This document shows, one piece after another, positions 1 through 12,900 of a stretch of 64,000 bases of DNA (position 1 is its first letter; each line of letters opens with the position of its first letter). Below the pieces are notes generated by a model. The model saw only the letters and a program-made list of their open reading frames with translations, did not search any database and had not been told where the DNA came from. This DNA comes from Sarcocystis neurona. Its lineage: Eukaryota; Apicomplexa; Conoidasida; Eucoccidiorida; Sarcocystidae. The stretch is from contig KL647289.1 in the NCBI GenBank assembly GCA_000727475.1, forward strand, positions 1,821,079 to 1,885,078. The letters are read 5' to 3'. A program made the translations under genes and the position numbers.

Positions 1-175
1 TGCAGCAGCGCCAGCAAAGGCCAGCAGCAGCAGCAGCGAAGGACAGCAGCAGGAGGAGGAGACGCAGCAGCAGCAGATGCAGCAGCAGCAGCAGGAGAAG
101 CAGCAGCAGGAGTAGCAGCAGTAGAAGCAGCAGCAGCGGCGAGTAGAAGCAGCGGCAGGAACAGCGTCGACCGTC
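1..175. repeat. CAG-rich trinucleotide tract
   Basis: Interrupted (CAG)n with GCC, GAA and GGA variants runs from the window edge. On the plus strand it would read as poly-Gln/Ser/Ala and on the minus strand as poly-Leu/Cys/Ala. Such tracts are frequent in Eimeria exons. No splice boundary or stop can be tied to a gene here, so it is recorded only as a repeat; it may be the edge of an exon lying outside the window. Confidence 0.8.
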
Positions 176-1499
176 GTCTGTCGATAGAAGGTCGAATGTA
201 TTTGCGTGCGTGTGATGGGGCGGGGTGGGGGGTTCGCGACGTACATGTATGTATATGAAATCTTTCTAGGGAGTTCATGCCGTTGCCTGCGTCCGGATGA
301 TACCTTACTTTATAACTTTGTGAGAGGGAAAGAGACACATCTTCTCCTCGTTTGCTTCTTCGCCTGCACATGACAGATACACACGTTTGTATTACACGCA
401 TGTGTGTGGATATGTTCGTACGTATATTGCCACATGTCCTGGCCTGCTGTATGGGTCTTCGGACGGATCCGCATGACGCACGCATATGCATGCGCCGCAT
501 GCAGAGGACTTCTTTTTCCACTCTGCCGCCGAACGCGTCGTCTTCTTTGATTCGCTGCTTCTCTCAGTATATCTCACCATGTGACTTTCTGTTCGTCGGC
601 TCTCTCTGTCTCTGTGCCCCTCTTTTCGTACGTCTCTTTTCTCCGTCCTTTTTGCATGTCGTCAGGCCCCGTTGTGTCTCCCTGCGCCTTCCCTTCCCGC
701 TTCTGCTGCTCTCTTTTCCACCGCTTCTCACGGTGCCCACGTCTGTAGGTGTGTGGAGCTCCGCCTCCTGGCCTTCGAGTTTCTTGCTGTTCTCCTCGCT
801 TTTCCTCTTCTTTTGCCCTTTCTCTTACGCGCGTGGCCTTCCTCGTCTTCGTCCTTCTCTTCCTCTCTTCTTCTGTTCTTCTTCGGTTCTCTTTTTTTCT
901 GTCACAATCTCCTGTATGTGTGTCGGGTCTTCTTTTGGTCCTCCCTTCTCTCGTGCGTCCTGCTTCTGTGAACGACGCGCCTGCTGCTCGTGCTGCTCTG
1001 CTGCATGCGCCTGCTCGTTCGCATTCTTCCCCTCCGACGACCTCCTCTCTCTCTGCCTTTCTCTCACGCTTTCCCTACATGACTTCCTCCTCTTCTCGCA
1101 TATTTCTTTTGGCTTCTTTGTCCGCGCTTGTCCTCTCCACAGCGCCTCTTCCGGCCTTTCTGCTGTCCTCTCTCCGTGTGTGTGTGTCTCTCCCGCAGGT
1201 TCCGTGTCTCTGTGTGTTCTACGTTTCTTCTGCCGGCATTTTGTCGTCTTTTCTTCTTTTCCGGCAGATCGACGATGTTTGTGTCTTCTTTCCGTTTCTC
1301 TTTCGGAAAGAAAGCCGTCTCTCTGTGTGTGTCTATACTTTTTTCTTCCGGCAGATCCAGTACCACTGCGTCTTCTTCGTCGCCATCCGCAACGATGCCC
1401 CTGCACCTCGCGTTCAGCCGCCGTTTTAGCACCTTCTAAAACGCATGCAACTGCGTGTCGCTGGGTGTGAGAGGAGAGCAAGACAAAAGAAAGAGGAGA
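176..1499. other. Pyrimidine-rich (+) stretch without a supported gene
   Basis: Plus-strand pyrimidine-rich, minus-strand purine-rich sequence, mainly 580-1430. Low stop density leaves long open frames on both strands, but their translations are Ser/Leu/Phe-rich on plus and Arg/Lys/Glu-rich on minus, as composition alone would give. I see no convincing exon inside it. Confidence 0.5.
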
Positions 1500-1559
1500 A
1501 GTCTTGGGGACCCGTATTTCGTCGTCCTCTGTGTTGCTGAAGCCTTTCGTGGGACCAGA
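1500..1559 (-). CDS. Candidate exon of an unidentified minus-strand gene
   Basis: A good minus-strand acceptor (TTCTTTCTTTTGCGGCAG) ends just above 1559 and is followed by a mixed-composition open stretch that reads SGPTKGFSNTEDDEIRVPK in one frame. All three frames are open for at least 60 bases, so the frame is not settled. No donor was fixed. It would lie downstream of the terminal exon at 4339-4529, so it would belong to another gene. Confidence 0.25.
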
Positions 1560-1699
1560 CTGCCGCAAAAGAAAGAAGTCCAACACATGCGTGTGTGTGC
1601 CTGTGTGACGACCAGCAGCAGTGATGAGGTGCAGGTACACCCGCTTCCTTCGTTATTCGTTTTATTCTCGCCATCTCTGTGTGTTCGGTGACCACCGGT

Positions 1700-3189
1700 G
1701 GGGAGCGTAGATGTTCAGAAAGAGAACTTGGGGACTTCGAATATCCTCGCCCCTTTCTACTTCCCCGTCCCGTCGCCGCGGAGACAGCATCCGTGTACCT
1801 CTCGGCTTCTGACTTGCGCGCACGTGTGAAGTGTTGCTGCTCTCCTCGACCTCTAAAGAGGAGTATTATATGGCCATCTCATGTATGGTCGTCTGTGTAT
1901 GTATCTGTATCTCTCTTCCCACCATATATATGTGCGTGTGTAGAAGCGGAACTTTTTTACCAGGTCACATATTTGAACAGCGACGTACATGTGAAAGTTC
2001 ATGGTGACACACGTGTGTTCAAGACGGAGAACGCCGGTGTGTAGCTTCATAGCCTCATGTTTGTCTTCACTGATTTGTCTATATATAAATATGTATATGT
2101 ATATATGATACATGTATATATATATATGTAGTTATAGGTACATATGTATGTACTTCTGTAGAAACATATATCTATATATATATGAGGAGAGCACGAGTCT
2201 CTGTACCTGCCTACATAGGTGTGTATCTCCTTCTCTGTATGTACATCGGTGTATATGTACGTAGAGAAGGAAGTCAATTTTGGGCGAGTTGCATAAACGC
2301 GTGCGGAGTTCTGTTTCTCTGTGCGTTTTCGTCGAGCCCTTTGTCCAGCGGCCCGAACTCGCGGGGATCCTAGTTTTCAGCCGCACACGTGTGCTTCGCA
2401 CACACACGTGCTAACGTGTATACACTCTCTAGGGACACGTGTACCACAGTCCGTTGTCTACGGCACGCCTTTGCTTCTTCCGTGGATAAAATCTTTGCTA
2501 CCTCTGCAATACAGGAAGGGCAGTGCTCGTAGCGTGCCGTGTGGATTCGCGTTTGCATGCGCGTAGCGTTCAACCACCGTTCAAAGCAGCATGCCCGCAT
2601 AGACACCTACGTCCGTATATATACAGGTATACATATGCACGCACACCGTGCGTATACACGCGTACATTTATTTTACTTGGGCCACCTGCTGGAGAAGAAT
2701 GGCAGGCACACGTGCTTCTAGAGGTGCGCGTTGGTGGAGGTGCCCGGCACCAGTAGACCTTTCGTCGTGCGGTTCCCACATGCAGCAGCAAGCTACGCGC
2801 GTAAGAAGACAGAGACGTACGAGTACCGTACGCAAAAAAGGAGCTGTATCTGAAATATCAACTGACGCGTATATATCTGGAAGGCCGACAATTCTTCAAA
2901 GGACATACGAAATATGCGAAAACTTCAAAAACACACACGCATCCCCACAGCCACACATATGTACTTACCTGGCGGACTTCTACCGCACACACCCGCGTAT
3001 TATATGTGAATAAACACATATACGTGCAGATGCGTGCTGCGTTTGAGCGCGATTGTCGATGCGCGGAGGTGTTTCTGTGATAACGTTCATCCGCGTAGGG
3101 AGAATGTGTGTCCAAAAGTGGACACGTCGAGATGCATGCAACTGAGAGGACGAGGGTCCCTCTATGTACAAGGACGAAGGAAGCGTACC
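1700..3189. other. Microsatellite-bearing sequence, no gene assigned
   Basis: Mixed sequence with TA/TG microsatellites at about 1900-2200 and 2600-2670. Open frames of 60-120 codons occur on both strands but are rich in Tyr/Ile/Thr/Val from translated TA and CA repeats. I find no pair of phase-matched splice sites. Confidence 0.5.
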
Positions 3190-3550
3190 CAGACACCGAC
3201 CTCCAACGACATTCTGCCCCCCTGCAGGTGCGATACGCTTCACCGCAGCATACGTATACATGTATATAGGTGTAGACACAGTAAAAACGTGCTCTGCAAC
3301 AGATGCAGAAAGTTCTTTCAGGCGGACAGCGCGCAGTTGCCGCGCGGGGCCTCGAAACGCCCTTCGGCCGGCATGAAGTCTGTTGCCGTACGTGTGCATT
3401 ACTTCCGTATAAACCGGTGTATAGTAACGGTGTATGCAGTATACGTATATCTACACGTGTGTGTCTACACCTATATACATGTATACGTATGCTGCGGTGA
3501 AGCGTATCGCACCTGCAGGGGGGCAGAATGTCGTTGGAGGTCGGTGTCTG
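3190..3550. repeat. Perfect 91-bp inverted repeat with 179-bp spacer
   Basis: Arm 3190-3280 and arm 3460-3550 are exact reverse complements over 91 bases; identity stops at 3189/3551 and at 3281/3459. The arms are not simple sequence: each contains a PstI-like CCTGCAGG core, a GC-rich part and a short TATA part. The spacer 3281-3459 is unique and GC-rich. A transcript across it could fold into a 91-bp hairpin. It could be a recent local inverted duplication or an assembly artefact. Confidence 0.95.
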
Positions 3551-3609
3551 CCTCTCTTGACGCTCAGCAGCACAGCGCGTCCACACAACAGAGGCAACAT
3601 TTGCTGCCT

Positions 3610-4180
3610 TAACCGAGGTACATATATATATATATATATATATGCTATACAAGTACACAACAAAAATACTATCTACATTATTTACAAATATATATACATA
3701 TATATGTATATAGTATATGTGTACACACCATAACGTACCTTTGTAATACGCACACATATATTTATACCTACGTATATACACTATACGTGTATACACCATA
3801 TCGTGTCTGTATGATATATATATATATATACATATATTTATATCCTGTAGGTGTACACGCCATATAATATCTATAGGATATACATACTCCAAAATACGTA
3901 TGTACTGATTGTAATATAAATGATGTATATAATAAATACGTTCGCTACACCTATTTATATTACATACATTATATATCATATATTGTGTGTGCGTATATAT
4001 ACATATATATTACGTATGTATAGTATATACTAAATACTATATATATAACGTAATGTATATTTAATATATATTTTTGCATATATATACATATATATACACA
4101 TTACATATGTATAGTACATGTTTTATATTATATATATATGTTAAATTTATTTAATATGTGATATGTTTTTACATAGACGC
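3610..4180. repeat. AT-rich microsatellite block
   Basis: Long alternating TA/TATG/TACA sequence with almost no unique DNA. Three loosely similar GTGTAYACRCCATA segments near 3718, 3798 and 3850 suggest old tandem duplication. No coding signal. Confidence 0.85.
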
Positions 4181-4338
4181 AGGGCGCCGTATATGTGCGG
4201 ACTTTTTTATAAGGAAGCTGTTGGCTGCTTTATTATTGATGAAGGCGGAGCATAGCGCTTCGCCGTATGCACGTGTGCTGGGCATTCTCACTTAATATAT
4301 GCGACTGAATTTCGTCGAGGGTCGCAGGGCCGTTCCTG

Positions 4339-4529
4339 TCAGATATGTTTATGCCGTAACATATATTTTTCCCGGGGCAGAAGCAGACTTCTCTTTAACA
4401 GGGATGCAGCATATTCTCGGCTGTCACATTTGCCTGGAAGTTCTTCTCGGCCCGAGCCGAGACGCCGGACAACGACGTCCTCCATATACGCACATGTACA
4501 CCCATGCAACATGCATGCAGAAGACCTGC
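4339..4529 (-). CDS. Terminal exon of an unidentified minus-strand gene
   Basis: A strong acceptor (CTTTCTCTTTCTTCTTTCCTAG) precedes 4529, and the frame then runs 62 codons of normal amino-acid mix to a TGA at 4339. Visible text includes MEDVVVRRLGSGREELPGK and, nearer the end, YAASLLKRSLLLPREKY. The segment is free of repeat-derived residues, unlike its surroundings. It needs a previous exon that ends with one base of a codon. A candidate upstream exon lies at 4885-5000, but its phase does not join directly, so at least one exon is missing. The gene lies immediately downstream of the helicase stop (6350) on the same strand, leaving at most about 1.4 kb for its upstream exons. Function not recognised. 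Confidence 0.55.
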
Positions 4530-4884
4530 CTAGGAAAGAAGAAAGAGAAAGACAGGCAAGAGTGAGACAAGACAGGCGACAGAGAGAAAGTGCAAGACAT
4601 GCACCAGAGAAATAAAAAGACAGGCGAGACAGAGACGAGACAAAAGAATGACATTCTTTTACTCTCTCTGTCTGTATTGCTGTGTGTCGTTGCACACGTG
4701 TCCACGCCGAGAGGCGTAGATCTGCTTCAAAATTCGTCGCAGCATCAGCGTGCGTCCGTCTGCATGCGGCAGTGTGTACAGACGAGGGACATGCCCGCCA
4801 GAGAGACGTAGACAGCGAGACACACACACAAACCGAGAGACATTCAGAGGGAGGTGTGTGATGAGCCTTCCGCGTCCGTCCCAC

Positions 4885-5000
4885 TTTTAAGCGAGTGTCC
4901 TTGTGAAGAAGACTCGCAGGAGAAAAGACAATTCCACCACCGGATGCAGGCGCAGATATATGTGGCCGCCTGGAGGCACCCGTATGTCCTTGCGTCGTGA
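4885..5000 (-). CDS. Candidate internal exon of the same minus-strand gene
   Basis: The stretch between an acceptor ending ATACGTAG and a donor AAAA|GTGGGA is open for 38 codons with residues such as RRPHISAPASGGGIVFSPA and LHKDTRLK. Composition is not repeat-like. The incoming phase is two bases and the outgoing phase is zero. Support is moderate; the donor is non-ideal and the neighbouring exons have not been linked. Confidence 0.35.
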
Positions 5001-5399
5001 CTACGTATAATTTCTTTGCAGATATATATATCGAGCTTCCACGCAAAGACAGGAACACACGCACCAGCACGCATCTGCACGTCGCCGTCGTGCCACTCTT
5101 TCTCGTAGAAAAATCTGTCCACACATACATACATACACACACGCGTGCACATATATGTATATATATATGTATATAGCGCACTAAATGTCGATAAACACGC
5201 ACACGTAGATTCAGATACATAGGCGTGCGTCTCTGTGGATACTGCAGAAACATGCGTATCAAGCGTTGGCAAAGAAAAAGCGGACGGAAACGCGCAGAGC
5301 ATGCTAGAGAATATGTTGACGCAGGCAGGGAAACTTCAACCTCTCTCTTGCAGTGCTGTAGGGGCAGGGGTCTGTAGAACAAGTCACCGTGGCTCAACC

Positions 5400-6349
5400 G
5401 GACGCCACACGTAGGCCGCTCCCTTTACTTACAGACCACCAGAGCACACACTACAGCGACCGTATATATGTGTGTGTAGAGAGACACATACGTACATACA
5501 TATATAACGACTTAAGAAACACAGTCATATTCATATACATATATATATGTTGTGAGATAAGGCACACAGTCCCATACATGCTAAAAGAGAGAGTCATATA
5601 TATATATACAAAGCTACACGAGTGATACATTGGAGGAAATATGTACCTGTCATTCTCTCTCTGTCTATATATATTTATATACGTGTATATATATATATAT
5701 AAATGTTGAATATACAGAGGCACACGCCTATACGTGACATAGTGGAGTGACTGCTGAGATGTATAAATGAAACGAGAGCATGGAAGAGCCAAGTACGATC
5801 TTACGTACGTCTATGTATATATATATATATACATACGTGCAGTCTGTCCGTAAGTTTGTCGACGGCACATACCTGATCTGTGTGCTGCGGGGTCGCACCC
5901 TCTTCCGTCCTATTGCACTGCATATACACGTGTGTCTACACGTAGATTTACCTACAATGTAAATATATATGTATATGTGCGTGTGTTTCTCCGTTTGTCC
6001 ATATAAAGCCACATATATACATATATACGTATGTTCATGTGCGTCTGGATATATACAAACATTTTGCTCATGGGGCCGCTTGTTAGCGCGTCGGGGCCCG
6101 CCCGGTACGTGGGGCCCCTCTCGCTAATTCCGTCGCCGTCTTCCTTTCTCATCTCCTCGTTTCTCGCCCACTCCGTTTGGCTGCCAATCCTTCTGTCTTC
6201 CTCTCTTTCTGTCCGTTTTTCCGCTGCCTCTGTCCATCCACGTGCTTCTCCCCTGCCCTTCTTTTCTCTTCTTTCTGCTTCTCTGTACACCGTCAGACAT
6301 CTACTACTACTACTAGTACTACTACTACTACTACACAACAGGACTTCTC
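5400..6349. other. Repeat-rich intergenic stretch
   Basis: Tracts of TA/TG microsatellite at 5480-5720 and 5810-5840, then pyrimidine-rich plus-strand sequence from 6090. A (CTA)n/(TAC)n run lies at 6300-6333. No exon with both splice sites was found between the candidate exon at 4885-5000 and the helicase stop codon. Confidence 0.5.
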
Positions 6350-6586
6350 TCACACTTCCTCTTCTCCTTTTCCAAACTTTTCTCTTCCTGTCCTTTCTTT
6401 TGATCTCTCTTGCTCGCCACCACCGTCGGGTGCAACTGCTGCTCTTTCTTGGTCTTCGCATTTCTCTGCCTTCCTCCTTTTCCTCCCCAAGAGCTTCCAC
6501 AGCAACAAAAATGCCACTACTCCTGCAGCGTAGGAGGACTTCGCAGAAACGACACGTTCAGCACCTTCGCCCACGACGCGATGCGC
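6350..6586 (-). CDS. Helicase terminal exon with basic tail
   Basis: A strong acceptor (GTGGTCCTGCTGCTACAG) precedes 6586. The frame gives [20 protein letters not shown], a hydrophobic stretch, then Lys/Arg/Glu-rich text ([12 protein letters not shown] and beyond) to TGA at 6350, 78 residues. In phase zero fits the preceding exon. Basic tails of this kind are common in RNA helicases and bind RNA nonspecifically. Confidence 0.6.
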   Translation of the reverse strand, partial: AHRVVGEGAERVVSAKSSYAAGVVAFLLLWKLLGRKRRKAEKCEDQERAAVAPDGGGEQERSKERTGREKFGKGEEEV

Positions 6587-6911
6587 CTGTAGCAGCAGGA
6601 CCACATACACTTACACACATACACACATACATATATTTATATTCAGTGATATGCCCCCACGATGTACACACACATATATATATGAATGCATAGATATTCT
6701 TGACACATACACAGGAGTCCGAAGGTACGTGTGTGTGCTGATCTTCCACGGGAATAATATATATAGAAAGAGAGAGGGAGAGAAAAACACACACACACAC
6801 ACATGCATGTGTGTATACTGATCTTTCACGAAAATAAATATATATGTATATGTATACAGAGACGACGTGTGTATACTGATCTTTCACGAAAATACGTACA
6901 CCTACATATAC

Positions 6912-6943
<32 letters not shown>

Positions 6944-9900
6944 CCACACACACACACATTAACGTGTATGTACTGATCGTTTACCAGAATACATTCATAT
7001 ATATATACATATGTATACAGATGCGTATGTTTGTATACTGATCCTGCACAGAAATACATATATATATATATATGAATACATGAAAATGTGTGTCTGGGTG
7101 TAGGTGGTGAACCGGTGCATGTGCGCGTTGACGACAATACAGTGCGTATAAATGTACGTACAGAGACGTGGGCTCGGATAGGTGGAAAGAGGAAGATGGG
7201 AAGGGCGGTGGTTGACACCTCCTCGTGGCTTCCGACTTCCGGGCGACTCTTCTCGAACGCTGCTGCCACAAAGGCGCGTCGTCAACGTTCATATATACGC
7301 AAGTCACACGCATATGCAGAGAAAGACAGAGAGAGGGGGAGAGAAAGGAAGACTGTTAGGGAGGCATATATTCGTCGTGCGTAGGTGCGTCACGTAAAGG
7401 AGGGCAGAGCTGCGGTGGGTGTTCGAGAGAATAAAACGACCCACGCGGAAGAAGAGGACGGGGCCCCTTGCCCCATCTCACGAATATCTGCTGCTTCTTC
7501 CTGCGCATCTTCCCGAAGCCACAAGTTCAGATATGTCTGTCTGTGTGTCTGTGTTTGTGTCTGTGTGTGTGTCTGTGTATGGACGCACGTCCGACGTGTA
7601 TATATCTTCATAAGTAAGATATACATACATATCTATACATACACATACATATACGTACACGTATACGTGGCACACAGGTGTTGATAAGGCCTACTACACT
7701 GAGGAAAATAAATATATGTGTACATATATATGTGGTAGACACGTGTTTGTAAGATATATATACATATGTATATGCGGTACACATGTGTTAATAAGGTCTA
7801 CTACACTGACGGAAATATAAAATATATGTGTATGCGTAGAACACAGGGAAATTTGGGTGGTGCCGTTGTCGATAGACAGAGACAGAGAGAGAGAGACGCG
7901 TACAGAGACAGACAAATATGCCCAGGAAGGCACAGAAAAGCGCAGATACATCAAATTCTACGGAGATATGCGGGGGGGGGGAAGGGGGAGGAAGACGTTC
8001 GGAGAATAAAAGGAGCAGCTTACAACAAATAGAGAAAATTCAACTGTGGAGGAGAAACGGCTCTCTTTTTCGACAAAAACGTACTTTTGCGTCGCTGCGT
8101 CGCTCACGCATATCACCGTTCCGGTCTTCTGCCTGCGCCCCGTGCGACCTGACGGCGGAAGTTGACGCACGTACTGCACATCCTACTCTCTATAAAAATA
8201 TAAATATGTACACATGAATACATATATATATATATATGTATATATGTAATAAATACGCGTGTATATATATATATATATGTGTATGTACGTGTAGGAATAT
8301 AGGTACGCATCTTCTTAACGAGAACATTCGCGCACGTCCTGCAGATCCTACTCCCTATATATAAACATACGTATGCAAACATATGTATATATATATGCAT
8401 GTATATACACACATATACATATATATATATATAGATAGATAGATACACAGACAGATAGATGGACGGATAAATACATATAGCTCCGCCTACGTACGTAGTT
8501 GCACACTACCTTAATGAGGACAATCATGGACGTACCGGGCATCCCACCCTCTCTATATAAGCATATGTTTACACATACATACGCATATAAATTTACATAT
8601 ATATAATATATAAACATATATATGTGTATATATATACACGGCGTGTATGTATATTATCCGTTAATCCACCAGGAGCCGGGATGTGAGTGGCAGATGAAGA
8701 GCCTGCGCCCGTATATTTTGAATGAGTGCACACACACAGAAGTACGTACATGTATATACATATATTTACATACATACATATATACAGACATGTATATGCT
8801 TGTGAGAACAAAAGAATACATATATATATATACCTACATGCAGGAATACATGCCTAACCAGCGGCGTTAATAGCTGAACAGATTAATTACACTTTACATA
8901 TGTGAGTACACGTACATACGTGTATATACATACATACATACATATATGTATATGCAAAAGTGCAGACACACATATATCTATATACGTAGATGTATATATA
9001 TATATACATTTATATATGTATATATATATGTGCAGGCATACATATCTATCCTGATGCGTCAATAGCTGGCTAGATAAGTAGACTTCATACATGTGTATAC
9101 ATGTAGATATATGTGTTTTTGCATCACCGTTTATAAATATACATATATATATGTGTGTATACTTGTATATACACATATGTACATGTACACAGGTGCCTAC
9201 GCAGGGGCTGTAGCGGTTGAGAACATCGTTTTCTTCGTAGGTGCTGAGTAGCTCCTCAAACATACGTCGACACTTGTACAGTCGAAAAAGATGAGCAGCT
9301 GGATAGGTACTGCATTATCTACCCACACAAGTTTGTCTATTTGTACACATATATACACATAGAGAGAGATATAAAATGAAAGCAAGAAAATGTTGTCTGG
9401 CTTGCTCATATTAGAGTAAATACACGTCTGCGCGAGCGGAAATACGTAGACGTACACACCGCTGTGATAGACAAGTGTGGATCGCCCATATATTGTTTGT
9501 ATACAAAATACACGTCTTTCCACAAAAATATACACCTACCCATACACACATAAATCTATGTATATATACACGTCGATGTACGTATGTAAATATGTATGCA
9601 TATATGTACGTATGTGCGTATGTATGTATGTACGTATCTATGTATGTACGTACGTATGCACGTGTGTGTGCATATGTGTATGAATATATGTGTATGAGTG
9701 GATGTGTACGTGTATAAAATATATATACATATATGCATATGTATAATACTTGTATATGTATATATATACATATATATATATATATGTGTACATATGTATA
9801 CATACATACACCTCTTCAGTCTTATTCGTTTTTGTCTTTTCTCTATACATATCTTGCCGTCTATACACTTACCTAAGCTATGCACATATATACGTATACA

Positions 9901-12900
9901 CGTACATATAAACATATATAGATATATATATGTATATATATGTATATATACACGTGTGTACACACACATATATACATATGTATACGTACATATGTATATA
10001 TATGTATATACAAATATTATACATATATATATTATACACATACACATGCATACATACACATATATTCATACATACATGCATACACACGTGCATACATACG
10101 TACATACATACATACATACGTACATACATCCATACGTACATATATGCATACATATTTACATACATGCATAGACATGTCTATATACATATATTTATGTATG
10201 TATAGGTAAGTGTATATTTTCGTGAAAAGACGTCTATTTTGTATAGAAACAATATATGGGCAGCAGCGTACCTGCGAGATGTTGATATTCATCGGCGGAA
10301 GGGACGCGCCCTACCAGGAAGACGACGTCGAGCTGCAGAACCGCATTCAAGCCGGAGCCAAGTGTAATACATATATGCATATATATATATATGTACACGT
10401 AGGTATATAGATGTATGTGTATGCGTTTATATGTAGGTGAATGTAAATGTATGCCTGCAAAGTACGTATGTATGTATGTACATGTGCGAATGCATATACA
10501 TATATGCATGTATGTATGTATGTGTGTATGTATGTATGTACACGTACATGTGAAAGTACGTATGTGCGATAAACGTATGTATATGTGTGTACGTGCCTAT
10601 GTAAGTAATGTGCTTATGTATATACACCTAAGTACGCCTGTATGTACACATGTATACGGATACATACATATATATATCTCTATGTGTATACGTGTGTATG
10701 TGTATGCGTATACGTATACATACATATATATATATATATATATACATATATATGTATACACACATAGGCATACATACATACATACATATGCATACATACA
10801 TACCTGAATACATACATATATATACATACATACAAACATACATATACGCATATATACGTACGTAGGGTACATACATACATACAAGCACATACATACACAT
10901 GTACATACATTTACATACATCCATGTGCACATATACATACATACATACGTATCCGTACATACACACATATATACATACATACACACATATATACATACAT
11001 ACACACATATATACATACATACACACATATATATACATACATACACACATATATACATACATACACACATATATATACATACATACATACATATGCATAC
11101 ATACATACATACATACGTATGCATACATACATGCGTGTGCATACATATATACGTGCATGCATAGGTACATTCGAATATACATACACACACTTATGTGTAT
11201 GCATTTATAACTACATACAAGTGAACTACCACAAAAGATGGTAGGAAATTTCTGAAACATGCGAGAGAAAACCAGCAGGTCGTCGAGGCCCATGTCTGAA
11301 TATCTGCCCCATATATCGAAGAAATGAAAAAGCACCGCTGCAGGACGTGGGACTAAACAGCTGCTTTTTCTATCACTGCTTGTGCCGCATATGCACAAAT
11401 GTATATATATATATATTTCCGGAAGTGGCTGATACACCGGAATAGATACACCTGCGTATGTAGATATATTAACACGCACAGGGCAAGTGACGAGGCAACA
11501 GAGACGCAGGCGACTGGGTCAAGGAAAACGGACAAATTTATCCCTGCTCGAGAGCCATATATTTCGACCTATACACTACGAATAAGCAGCTCTATACACA
11601 TATATTTATATATATCGACAGAAAGCTGTACGTTAGACTGTACAAAGTCAGATGCGAATAGGCACGTGGAATTCTACACGCATACAACATGTGTATATAT
11701 ATAGACGTTTTTCTTTGAGTAGACAGATATGTATAGAGAAACAGATATACTTGCGTATCCGCCTATACATATATATATATATATATCGGATACTCTGGGG
11801 GGGACAGAGAAGATGACGCGGTAGGTGGACAGGGAAGTGCTGCACGTACATCGTCGATATGCAGTCCACGGGCTCGGGCCATGGATGTCACCAGCAGCAG
11901 CCTCTCCGTTTGAACAGTTGCTGCTGTTGCTGCGGAGGGGTCAGACGCTGCTGCTGCTGCTGCGTCAGACGCCGCTGCTGCGCCAGACGCCACACCACCT
12001 CCTCCGTCTTCTTCTTCGCCTTCTCCTCCTGCTGCTTGTGCTGCTCGTCCATGTCCTGTGGCTGCTGCTGCTTCTTTTTTTTCTGCCTCTTCTTCCTCCT
12101 GTGCAGGCACGGGAGCAGCAGCAGGAGCCGCAGCACTGGCAGCAGTAGCTGGAGAAGCAGCAGCAACGCGTTTTCGTAGACGTATGTGGAAGAGGAGACG
12201 GGACGCACAACTCGACGAGTAAGTTGCGCTTCTTTTCTCATTGCTCCTCTGCTCCAAGGCGGCCAACTGCTGCTGCTGTTGCTGCTGCTGTACGAAGAGC
12301 AGCTGTGGAGCGCCGAAGCCAAAAGCTTCATGCAGCAGCTGGGCATGCTGCAGCCAGCAAGGAAGGCGACAGCAGCAACAAGCGAAGACAAGTACACCAG
12401 AAGAAGAAGGATAAACTTGGGAAGAAAGGACCAACAAAAACGTGCCAGCAGCAGTCTTCGTGGAAAAGAACGAAAACGTCTCCTCGTGGAGACAGCGAGA
12501 AGAAGAGGCGGACAGAGGCAGACAGACAGGCAGAAACAGAAGAGAAGAAAACGGAGGTAAGCGCAGAAATCAGAGAGAAGTTGAAGAAAAAGAAAATGAA
12601 GAAAATTAACAAAGAAGGAGAAGGAAAAGGCAGACGAAAAGCAGGCAGAGGAGAACGACAACAAAAGCAGCAGGTCCAGAAAAGACAGAAGGGCAAAAAG
12701 AGTGTGAAGCGCCGACTGCAAAACGTCAAGATAACCGAGCAAGCCGAAAACGCCGCATGCAACAGCTACCCCCCCCCCAAACACACACATACACATATGT
12801 AGAAATACATATGCGTTTTGTCTCGTTATATTCCCTTCCTGTGTCCCCTCTGCAACGTGTGTAGGGATATATATCTGGTCACATATATCTACATATGTGT

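Noticed and set aside
352..1470. 372-codon plus frame
   Set aside because: Pyrimidine-rich strand with few stop codons; residues follow composition (Ser, Leu, Phe, Arg, Cys), no domain or splice support.
9556..11479. Numerous Tyr/Ile/Cys/Thr-rich frames on both strands
   Set aside because: Direct translations of TATG/CATA and CACA microsatellite.
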